NCBI GenBank assembly: GCA_033439265.1
Contig: JAVTVX010000002.1
Location: 13,994,174 to 14,058,173, forward strand
Length of the DNA stretch: 64,000 nt
From: Dillenia suffruticosa
Lineage: Eukaryota; Streptophyta; Magnoliopsida; Dilleniales; Dilleniaceae
Reading direction: 5' to 3'
In this document: piece after piece, positions 28,324-38,500 of the stretch
Layout: each line of letters starts with the position of its first letter
How positions within the stretch are numbered: position 1 is the stretch's first letter
The notes under the pieces: generated by a model
What the model was told of the DNA's origin: nothing
The model's database searches: none
What the model saw: the letters and a program-made list of their open reading frames with translations, nothing else
Position numbers and translations under genes: made by a program

Positions 28324-29791
28324 CTAAGTTGGCGGGGGTGTGAAGCCCACGGTATTATGATAACTACAAAGCACTTTGCACTTAACAACATTGTCATACA
28401 CGTAGAACCCAGGTGCGACCATGATCCGAACCAAGGTTGGAACCAGCTTACGAGCCTTGTCTCCGCCCATGTCCTCCATGTAAACCGAATCAAACCCCAT
28501 GTTTTTATCAACCCTGAAAATTGGTAAAATCGGATGCACCGAAGTTGCTAGCAAGTGTACTAACCAAACACTCTTGGACGCACAGAAAAACGCCTGCAAT
28601 AACGGCTCGGGCCATGCCCTATTCCACCCTAACATCGCGACGATTTCGCTCATTTTCAGGTCGCAGAACCAACTAAAATCCTCGCTAAAATGCTTAGTCC
28701 CCTTGTTTAAAACCTCTTCCCATGTAAGACCTCGTAAATTGTTATACAAGGAATAGTTTGCTTCGCAGCAATCTAATGGATTTAGGTTTGGGTTAATGGA
28801 GTTCTTCTGAAAACCGATTGTTTCGAAGTCTTCAAAGAAAGACTTATTCAGGAGAGCTTCTAAATAGGACAAGAATATTCTCGGATTTTTGGAGGTTGAG
28901 ATTTTGATGTTGTAGGGTTGAAGAAGAGTGTTTATGCGTTCGTAGACTTTGTTGTGAGTCGTCATTTGTCGGAGCTGTGAAGTAAGGGAGCGAGCTAGTG
29001 ACTTTACGGAAGATCGCGCTTCGGAGACTGCGATGAGGAAATTTCCGACAACTTTCTGATCACTTTTCGAGCATTTGAATGATTGAGGTTGTTGAATTTG
29101 AATCTGATGATCTTTACGTAGTTGATGTGGGGATGAATTGTTCGCGCAAACCTCCAGTTCTAATTTCATTTTCTGACAGTAGATTTCGAGCTTGTTGAGT
29201 TTTTTCTCAAGCTCAGTCATGGATAATTTCAGTCTGGAAGCTTCTAGAAGAGCTTCGTCCCGCTTTCTCGTCGCTTGAATCAGTTTATGCGACAGCTCCG
29301 CAACTGCAATTTTCCACTGTTCTTCTCTCGCATTTGCCGTAGACGACGATGAAGATTTCGTCGACGATGACCTCGGACTCTTCTTCAACAAATTCGATAA
29401 AATCGTCCTGAATATTCCATTGGGACTGGCTAGAGTGACAGAAAAAGAAGACGTTGAGTTTCTGTTTTTAACGGTGTTGTCTAACGGCACGACGGAGATC
29501 TTTTCTCGAGTGCTCGGACGACAATTGTTGCAACTAACAGAACGGCCTCCTCCTCTGTTGGCGGTTTCAGATTCTGTTCGCTTTCTGGCCGAGGAATTCC
29601 CGGACGGTGTCGTCGTTTGGTAGTGCTTAGAATTAGAAGTCGTGGGACTCGGCGTCGATTTCCGAAATCCGACCCGTCTGTCTCCTTCCTCATCGTCATC
29701 GTATTCTTCTCTATCACTTTCTCTTATCTGCATTAAAGAAAGTACTAAATATTCAAATCCATATTTAAATTAAAGAAAGAAAATTGCAATG

Positions 29792-29845
<54 letters not shown>

Positions 29846-29948
29846 TTACAGGAGTGAAGAAAGGAGAGTGGTGAGGGGGAGGAGGAGGTGAAATGGTGGA
29901 GGATTTGGAGGAGGAAGAAGGAGAGGAAGAAGAAGAAAAAGGAGCCAT
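28324..29948 (-). CDS. IRKI: IRK-interacting protein-like (IRKI/GIL1 family, DUF641), 500 aa
   Basis: Two exons: 29948-29850 (33 codons, MAPFSSSSS... to FFTP) and 29727-28324 (467 aa), joined at a codon boundary across a 122-bp GT-AG intron. Exon 2 would look like a complete frame from an ATG at 29733, but that ATG overlaps the CAG acceptor and is intronic; the Pro-rich PPPPPHHSPFFTP exon 1 restores the N-terminus typical of the family. Features: Ser/Thr/Asn-rich N-terminal third; coiled coil at about residues 165-230 (AREEQWKIAVAELSHKLIQA, then ELEKKLNKLEIYCQKMKLEL), the DUF641 signature; conserved C-terminal GIL1/IRKI domain ending VGFTPPPT. In Arabidopsis the family includes GIL1 (gravitropism in light) and IRKI, which binds the receptor kinase IRK. 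The exact orthologue is inferred. Confidence 0.88.
29795..29842. repeat. (GA)n = (CT)n at start of IRKI intron 1
   Basis: About 24 dinucleotide units. On the gene strand the intron reads GTAACTC followed at once by (CT)n, so this 48-bp repeat takes up over a third of the 122-bp intron. Confidence 0.95.
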
Positions 29949-30225
29949 TTGGGAGGGAGGGAGAGAGAGAGAGCGGGTGTTTGCGCGCTTGTGTTTGTAT
30001 GTTGTTGCAGGAAGGAGTTTCTCATTTTGAAGATTTTTGTTTTTTACTTGGTTTACTTGTGATGAGAGATGACACCGCATCTCTTCTATCCATAATCTTC
30101 TTAAGAACTATGAAATATTTTTCTTTTTCTCTGAGGTATCATTTTCTTTCATTATCGTTGGGAGTTGTATTTTCGTCGCGTTGTAATGATGAGATGGTGT
30201 GAATAACAGAGCCACAGTGAGGGGG

Positions 30226-30244
30226 AGAGAGAGAGAGAGAGAGC
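30226..30244 (-). repeat. (GA/CT)n upstream of IRKI
   Basis: A GA run on the plus strand (CT on the gene strand) about 280-295 bp before the IRKI ATG, likely in the 5' UTR or core promoter. Confidence 0.5.
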
Positions 30245-30876
30245 AAATGCAGCTAGAGCTGCAACGTAACGTGGCCGTGGGAACGAAATTAATAAAAAAG
30301 CAATAAAAACAAAACGAGAAACATAAAGCCGAAACCCGGAAGTTGCTGCTAAAGCTGCATCAAACTTTTTTTTTTTTAAAAATAAAAACAGAAACTTATT
30401 TTTAAAATTTTAAACATAAAATAAATTTAAAATTATAATATCAAAAATAAAATTAAAATTAAAATTAAAATTTTTAATGGAACAAATAATATTTAAAATT
30501 ATATTAATTACTTTCTTTTAATTTCATTCCATCACGTCTGGTGGAACCACTTCTTACAAAATCATTCCAACTAATTAAAATTTTTTACATAATCCTAAAT
30601 AAAAAACTCATTTTGAGACATGAGTAGTAAATTTGATAATAAATGTCGTTTTTTTAAAAAGAATTAGAATTTACAATCGTACCACTGCAACAAGGCTTTG
30701 ATCCTGTACTAGTCCTTACATATACAATTTTAAGTATGTACATAATTTGATGTATATAATTTTATGAAATAATTTAAAATATTGTTTATTTCATTAAAAA
30801 ATACCTTATAAAAATTAATTATCCAAAATACATATTAAATATCTTTGTGGGGGAGGGGCAGGAGCTAGGATGATGA

Positions 30877-30900
30877 GCCCGGCCCGGCCCGGCCCGGCCC
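30877..30900. repeat. GCCCG pentanucleotide repeat
   Basis: Nearly five tandem GCCCG units, an isolated CpG-dense island in strongly AT-rich intergenic DNA. Confidence 0.9.
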
Positions 30901-30934
30901 TAAGTGTAGGGTACATCATGGTTAATATTTTTAG

Positions 30935-31085
30935 ATACCAGACTCTTTTAGATTAAGTGGTCAAGAGCACTCTATCCCTTGCACAGAGATTTCGAATTTA
31001 AGCCCTAAAAATAGTGAAAAAATATTTAGGAGAGTTAATTTCTAAAAAAGATTTTAGTATATAGTTTTAAACCCCATTAGATCCA
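30935..31085 (+). repeat. tRNA-like SINE relic, family A (second copy)
   Basis: ACTCTTTTAGATTAAGTGGTC followed by GATTTCGAATTTAAGCC parallels the 22893-23050 copy and resembles tRNA A and B boxes at about 35-nt spacing. Diverged, no clear tail or target duplication. Confidence 0.45.
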
Positions 31086-32424
31086 TTTGTTCTGGTTTCA
31101 CTTCTAGTTTATGCAATGTTAAATACAAGTCAAATATTGAAACCTTGAAATTTATTCAAATATTATTGGATCCCTAAAATTATAATTTATTTCTTCTTTA
31201 AAATTATAACTCAAAACAAGTATTTTTTTAATCCCTGATATTAAATTTTTGATTTCCAACATGGGCTACACCCACTTCAAAAAAATAATAATAATCTTTC
31301 TCTTCTCCTTTTTTTTTGTATGACACAATTTCTCTAAATGTAAAAATATATAAAAGAAGTGTATCCTATGAATTTTTATCAAACAAATTGTTTCATTTGC
31401 CATAATAATTCTTTTCTTATTGAAATGATATACTTGCAAATTAATTAATCAATTCAAATTCATACTCTCATGAAAATTTTTTTTATTCAAATTTTGCCTG
31501 ATTAATTCGATCCGAACATAATATAATCTATTAAAAAATTAACTTTTTCAAATTTTATTTCTCTATTATCATAACTTAAATTATAATTAAAAAAATAAAA
31601 TATCTTATTATTATACCCATATAACACCCATAAAAAATTGATAAACTCTCGCGGTGTTGAATTCAAACGAAACATATTAAGGATTAATTGTCCACACGCG
31701 TCACATTCTGTCCCGGGAGATTCAAATTGACAAATAGTACAAGGTTGATACCAACCACCAAAAATTTCACGAGAAATGGATGGGAGTGAGAGAGAATGTG
31801 AACTAAGGACCGGTGGTAAACAAAAGCAGCAGCGGAGACTTGTCAGCCTCGTGGCGTTTATTGATATCTTCTGTTGAGGGACAGAGAGAGGGCGGTTGAG
31901 GCATTTATGGCTTTCATAAATCTCTCCCATCTCCCTCCATCAACTACCCACCATAAATTTGGGTATGTGTGCGATTGTGAGCCTGAAAATGCATGTGAAG
32001 TTCATAAATGAGAGAAAGAGAGAGGGGGTGGGTGGGGTATGGGACGCCATTGAAGTTGAGCGTGGTCCTTTAAACAATACGAGCCAGCGAAGTTTATCCG
32101 CTGACTATTTTCTGTATATGTAGTGTACGTTTATACAGTGTCAAAAGTGTGCGACGGCACGTGCACCTGTTTGCATTTCCATTCCATGCCGTCTTCAAAA
32201 TCTCTCTCTCTCTCTCTCTCTCACAATTACCACCCTCTTTTGGACATTGCCTATGGTATGCGTTTTGCTTTAAATTAACAACAAATTAGGCAGGGAAAAA
32301 TATTACTCCAAAATTGCGTTAACACTAAAAAAGAAATCGTCGTTATCATACCTAACTAGAGTAACTATAAATCTACCCCAATATTACCAAATTCCCATAA
32401 ATATAATAATAAAATATTATAACT

Positions 32425-32550
32425 TTTTAATCACATATCTCATGTTTAAGTTATGAGAATAAAAAAAAATTTGAAAGAGTTAACATTTTTTTAAATTTTA
32501 TAATATTTAAATTGAATTAATAAAATAAAATCTGAATATTTAACGATAAT
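32425..32550 (+). repeat. Diverged fragment related to family A SINE
   Basis: Shares the 3' half of the family (GAAAGAGTTAAC, then TTGAATTAATAAAATAAAAT) with the copies at 22893 and 30935. Confidence 0.3.
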
Positions 32551-32825
32551 AAAAATGCGTTTGTTTTAAAAAAATAAATCTATCCCAATATTGTGCACTA
32601 ATGCGCCGACATGTCTTAAAAAGCTATAAATTTGATAGCTTGTTCATAAAATTTCATTATACCTAAACACAAAATCTCTCAGAAGTTTGATTGTCAAACA
32701 TTTTTACCTCGGAAGGATACGAGAATCATTCTTTCTTTGGTATGATTAAAATGGCCCATCACCAAAAAAAAAAAGAATGCATGACCTGCCTAGTTAATTT
32801 CGGATTTCTGGGGCGATCTTATCCG

Positions 32826-33830
32826 GGAGTCATGTTCCGAAATGACTTAAATTTTTTTTTAATAATTTAAACGAAAAAATATTTCTATTTATAATCCGTA
32901 TTTATAGAGAGTTGGAGATGCGACATACTGTGTCGCGTCTTCAACCCATGACAAAATCCCTAAAGAGAGAGAGGAGTCCGCGGGGGAGGGAGAGAGAGAG
33001 AGGGAAGGAGAGCGGCGGAGGGTGGAGGGGGGAGGGAGGAGCGCGACGGGGGTGGAGGGGGAAGGAGAGAGAGAGGGGAGGACCATGACGGGGTGCGGGG
33101 GGGTCCGCTGGGAGAGGGAGAGAGAGAGGGAGAGGAGGAGCGTGGCGGGGGGCGGAGGGGGGAAGAAGAGAGAGTGGGGAGGGGCGCGGCGGGGTGCGGA
33201 GGGGGAGGGAGAAAGAGAGAAGGGAGGGCCGCAGGGGGTGGAGGGGGCGGAGGGGGAGGGAGGGAGAGAAAGAGGGGAGGGTGGTGGGGGGAGGGAGAGA
33301 GAGAAAGAGGGGAGGAGCACGGCGCCATCGCGCTCCTCCTCTGTGACTCTATCTCTCTCTCCCTCCCCTCTCCGCCCCCTGCGGCCCTCCCTTCTCTCTC
33401 CCCCTCCCCCTCCGCCCCCCGCCGCGCTCCTCCCATCTTTCTCTCTCTCTTCGTCCCCCTCCGCCCCCCGCAGCCCTTCTCTTTTTCTCTCTCTCCTTCC
33501 CTTGGCGGACCCTCCGCCGCCCTCTCCTCTTTTTCTCTCCCTCCCCCTCCACACCCTGCTGCGGTCCTCCCCTCTCTCTCCTTCCCCCCTCCGCCCCCTG
33601 CCACGTTCCTTCCTCACCCCTCCACCCCCTGCCGCTCTCCTCCCCCCTCTCTCTCCCTCCTCCGCGGACTCGTCTCTCTCTCTCTCTGGACTTTGTCGTA
33701 GGTTGAAGACACGACACACTGTGTCGCGTCTCCAACTCCCGACAAATATGGATTAGAAACGGAAATACTGTTTCGTTTGGCTTATTTTAAAAATATATAT
33801 TTTTTTAATGTTATTTCGGAACATTACTCC
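32826..33830. mobile_element. 1,005-bp inverted-repeat (foldback/MITE-like) element with 7-bp TSD
   Basis: The ends mirror each other: GGAGTCATGTTCCGAAAT at 32826 and the inverse of GGAGTAATGTTCCGAAAT ending at 33830. The same 7-mer TTATCCG flanks both sides (32819-32825 and 33831-33837), consistent with a target-site duplication. Inside, both arms carry matching blocks in inverse orientation: ACGAAA...TATTTC, GAGTTGGAGA, and a near-palindrome of the form GCGACACAGTGTGTCGC (about 32917-32936 and 33705-33730). The next 350 bp of the left arm is almost pure G/A in tandem units of roughly 50-60 bp; the right arm is its C/T complement, with the turn near 33328. No transposase is present. Long open frames on both strands come from the low-complexity composition and are not genes. 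The superfamily is unclear: long TIRs suggest Mutator-like, but a 7-bp duplication is not diagnostic. Confidence 0.85.
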
Positions 33831-35264
33831 TTATCCGATTCTCAGATTTATTTATTTTTTTAAATCCGATTGCTTGTCATATCAATCAAATCAAAGGAAT
33901 TTAATAATACACTAGATCTATTTATTATAAAAGTTTTTGGGTCATAAATGTCCCCTTAATATAACACGAGGTGAAGACAATTTTTTTTTTAATATTAAAA
34001 GAACTAAACAATAAATATTTTTAAGATTAAATTATTATCCGATTAAAAAGAGGCAACAAATACAAAATTTGGAGGAAAAAAATGATGCACAAGGGATGTG
34101 TTATTATTACCCCAATGCTGGCGTAATAAAATATAATATTAAATCTTTTAATTAAATATAAAATTCAAAATTTAAAACTGAAAAAAACTAAAATGAATGA
34201 ACTGTTCTCCATATAAGATTTTATAACTATTTGAATCGAATTAATTAAAATTTAATTTCAGATACTATTAACCTTATAAAAAAATGAATATGTTGTCTCC
34301 TAACCACTAAGGTCCTATAATATTGGACAAAGCATGTGTCACGAGTGCATTCATTCTAAAATGGACAAAGATTAAGTTCCAAAACCTTGGAAAGTAACAT
34401 TCTAAGTCCTTTCATTAGCAACATCAAGCATTCTAAATCGTTGATTTTATGCAAATCTCTAATTGTGTTGGACTTATCAATTATTGGCTGCTAAAATCAT
34501 TTTATTTTGTATATTTTGGCTAGTGGGTCTTAGGGCTAAGTTGGTGAATCAAAAGAATTAGGTGGGTGGGTATAATTAGGAATGTTAATTGTGGAATAAT
34601 GTTACTAACAAGCATGTTATGCTTGTGTTTGAAAACCTCACATGAACTCGACTAGTCTCAATTTAAATTTATTTTATTTTATTTTACAGGTAATACTTAA
34701 ATTAGTAATAAATCAATATGAACTCAAAATATAAAAATAGAGGTAATAAATTTAAATTAGTAAATTTATTCTCTTAGGAATGAATATAATTATCATTTTA
34801 GGGGATTCTAAACATTACTTCCTATTTTTACTTCCCATTTTAGTCTAATTTTTTAATTAGATACCACAAAAATAATAAATTGACAAAATTAAAAAAAATG
34901 AAAATAAGAATTAGTTTTGATCAATCACCACCACCCCTTTTCCTCCTAAATTGCTTATAAATTCAGAAATCTAGTTGGTGAAGTGATCTGAATTTTTTTA
35001 AAGTTTTCTTAATCTATAATTTTATAAATTGAATTATTATTATTATTATTATTGTAGCATATATTATGATTATTAATTTATAAGCATATATTGGTGCCCG
35101 AAAATTTGAATCAGGGCTCTCACCAAAAAAAATAAAAAATAAAAAATAAATTTAATCAGGGCTACACGGATTGGTTGCGCCCATTACAAATTTCAAACTC
35201 AGCAGGGCCGTACTCATATACATGCTCCAAAACAAAAGCCCATTACAGAGCCCAATTACATCAT

Positions 35265-35325
35265 CTCTCTCTCTTTTTTTTTTTTTTTTTTTTTGGTACA
35301 ATCATCTCTCTCTCTCTCTCTCATC
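35265..35325 (+). promoter_or_regulatory. CT/T-rich tracts in PAT14 5' leader
   Basis: (CT)n, a run of about 20 T, then (CT)n, 190-245 bp before the PAT14 ATG. Pyrimidine-rich leaders are common in plants; any effect here is inference. Confidence 0.4.
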
Positions 35326-35508
35326 AACAAGGTCAGGAATCCCCAGGGCCAACAGATCAACCCCCCCCCCCTTCTCACGTGGAAATTCCCACAATCATTC
35401 CTTCCATAAAAACCATAACCCAGAAGAAACCCCTCACCGAACTCAACCATTTCATTAGTCATGTTCCCAATCATTTAAACCAAAGACTTCTTTGATTATC
35501 ACGGGGGG

Positions 35509-38500
35509 ATGCACAGGTCAGGAACTGCAATGGCGTGGAACATATTCAAATTTTGCACGGCGCTTAGGGGTCTTGGCTCCATCATGATTCTTTTCGTTCT
35601 CGCCATCATCGGCGTCACCTATTACTCCGTCGTTTTTGTTGATTATGGTCCTTCTCTCTTCTCCGGTGGTCTTCTTCATACAGTTTCTGCTCTTGCCGTC
35701 TTGCTTTTATTCCATGCCCTTGTTAGTTTCCCACAAACCTTTACTCCATTATTCCTTTTTTTTTTTTAAATTATCTTTTCTGTGGTTTAATTGAATTTCT
35801 GTTGTGATTGGCAGATAGTAATTAACTTCATGTAACTATTCGCTTATCTAATTTCTCATTGCATTGAATATAAACGTTTCCGAGAGTAATAGAAAGTTGT
35901 GCAGATTAACTTTTGCTCGATTAGACCCCCCATCTTGGGATTAATTGAAGTTTGCATCTAAATCCTAGGTCATTTGGTTGAAGATACACCTCTCTATAGG
36001 GAAGACCATAGGTTTGACTCTTGAAAATTGCACGAGTTAGGTTTTGAGCGAATACGCATGCATTTCCAATTGCAAATTGCTCTGGGGTTTATCCACTGTG
36101 CATTGGTGGGCGAGGTTTATGGGCAATTGTGTGTACCTTATTGGTTTACTCGTGCATCACCCAAAGGGCTAGTGGCAGAGGTTCCCCCTATTATCTTTTT
36201 TTTTTTTAAAAAAAGACCTGAGAATCCAAAGAATGGATAATGTCGACATTGTTTTCCTGATATACTATATTTTTTTAGATTCAATTCTGTTAGCATGATC
36301 ATTCTGAAGGATATGAAATGGAGAAATTATACGGTGAGATGCACTCCATTCCCTACTCGCAAAAACCGACAACTAGCAATAAGCCTGCTCAATGCCATGG
36401 CTATAGTCATCAAAATTAGTCGAAATGTATTCTATTATGTGGTTCTACGTATTTATATCTCTTTTGTTTCTTTTTGAATTTTGAGCTGCCAAAAGCACTC
36501 TACATTCTCATAAGCAAGCATTAGTAATTGAAAATTTAACTAAATTACATTTTGGGTTGAAAGTGTACAGATGGATCTTATTTAAAAAAAAAAAATCATA
36601 AAATTTTGATTTTTCTTTCTTTAAATTATAGCAAATAATAATCTATTATATATTGTCTAATTATTGTCCTATAAAGTTTTTCTTGTTCCGCAATACTTTA
36701 CCTTTTCTACCTTGCTGCTAATTACATTGATTCCCTAAGTTGTATTAGTTCTATTTTTGTTCCCTTTTTTGTAATATTTAATGTTTTTCCCTTAAGAAGA
36801 AATCATTTTGAGCAATTTATAGTATTCGTTGCTTTAAGATGTCCTTTTATGGCATTTCTTTACATTTTACGGCATTTCTTTACATTTTACCTAATTCAAT
36901 CATCTTAGTGACATTTTTCGATATATAGGCCATTTCTTAAGTTTTAGTCTTCTAGATTGAGATTATAGAAAATAGTTTGCTTGTTGACTTTGTAGTATGA
37001 GGGACCATCAAGGACAGGGAACTGCATAATTTCTCCTTGCAAAGAGGTTGGATGGGTTTGACAGACTCATTCATGGGTAGATCACAGTTTTGGATGCTAT
37101 ATGGAGTACTCCCACTTTGAGCTTAATTTCTGAGGAAATTAATTGATCACTTGTAAATTGTTGATCACCTCTTTCACCTCTTTCTGCTTGCCTGTCCCAG
37201 TTAAAAATGGAAATGGAGATTGTAAGACTTGCAATTCACAAGCAACCAAGTGTGCTGTGAATAACTTCTCAAACTGGCTTGACTTAGTGCCAGCTAAATA
37301 GGGAAAAGGCACATGTTGGATTTTAAAACCATGTGGACTTTTAGTTACTTGTTTTAACTTGTAGAGCAGAACAACCTGCAGGGTCTAGGCCAGTATTCAC
37401 ATTTGGCCCAAAATTCTGACCTAACGGCTTGAAATTCCTGTTTGCTATACACTGCGGTTCTTAATGCGGTACCAGATGCGAGATAGATGTTCCAAGAACA
37501 AGGCTTTTTCCAAATAACTTTTTATTTTCCTGGACTAATATTCTTATCTAAGCCCGAAGTGTTTTTCTAATCCCCATTGGAAGAATACAACAGGATCAAT
37601 GTCCAGAACAAACATTTGCTTGTCTTTTAGATATTGTTAATGGAAACACTAATACCATTCTAAATGAGTGCTATTGTTGTAGTTGGTGATGCTATTGTGG
37701 TGCTACTTTTCTGTTGTTCTAACTGATCCCGGTCATGTTCCGCCAAATTGGAGACCTTCGATAGATGAGGAAAGAGGAGAAGTTGATCCATTGGTTGGTT
37801 CAGATGCGCGGTACTGCCCCATACCTCCTGACTCGAGAGCTCAGCAGGTTCGATTTTGCCGGAAGTGCAACCAAATGAAACCTCCTCGTTGTCATCACTG
37901 TTCCGTCTGTAAGTTCTTGGATTTTCTTCTTCGAGGTCCAATTTGGTTATCTCAGGAAGTTAACTCCGTATCTTGTATATAGGTGGAAGGTGCATATTGA
38001 AAATGGACCATCACTGTGTTTGGGTTGTCAATTGTGTTGGTGCATTGAATTACAAGTATTTCCTCCTTTTCTTGGTATGTTCATTGAAATACTTGACTTG
38101 GATGTTTTTGACAGCATACTTGGAAATATGTGCTAATTAATAGGCTAATGTTTTTGTGATTTACTGCTTTGGTGGCACACCTCATGACATTGGGTGTAAA
38201 GAGAACTGTTTGGCTTCCTTTTCCATGACAAGTTATACAATTAATCTTGCCATGAACCAAAACTAGCTGGAGGCCTTTATCCTAGAGGAGACTTTACCTT
38301 TCCAAATTTGATGCTGAATGCAAAGGAGAATGAATATCAGAGTTAACTAGATGTTGGAGGAAAGATTTGCAAAAGCAAAGTCTTAGCTTCCTCAAGCATG
38401 CAAACACCAATTTAGATAGGAAATTTGATGGAAAATTTGGAGAATGGGAGCTTGCAAACTAAGCTTCAACTCAACACCTACCTATAATTCAAATTTTTAA

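Larger units (their letters stand above)
30250..35500. other. AT-rich intergenic region with repeats and inverted-repeat element
   Basis: No supported gene in about 5.2 kb. It contains (AAAATT)n-like sequence near 30445-30470, a GGCCC repeat, SINE relics (30935-31085, 32425-32550), a reverse-oriented related stretch near 31480-31560, the 1-kb inverted-repeat element, and the presumed PAT14 promoter and 5' UTR at the right end. Confidence 0.6.

Noticed and set aside
28499..28756. Open frame antisense to the IRKI exon
   Set aside because: Shadow of the true coding frame with no homology of its own.
29731..29733. Apparent ATG start for a one-exon 469-aa IRKI protein
   Set aside because: The ATG overlaps a TTTAATGCAG splice acceptor, and an upstream Pro-rich exon joins in frame with a good GTAACT donor.
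31502..31930. 142-codon minus frame with CTICQ...CDACG, resembling a zinc-binding pair
   Set aside because: Two CxxC pairs alone are weak, the C-terminal part is AT-driven, no start context or homologous exon nearby, and I recognise no family.
32889..33756. Five overlapping long open frames (128-276 aa) on both strands
   Set aside because: They encode only Arg/Gly/Glu or Pro/Ser/Leu low-complexity strings dictated by GA/CT repeats in the inverted-repeat element; no domain, no partner exons, equal length on both strands.
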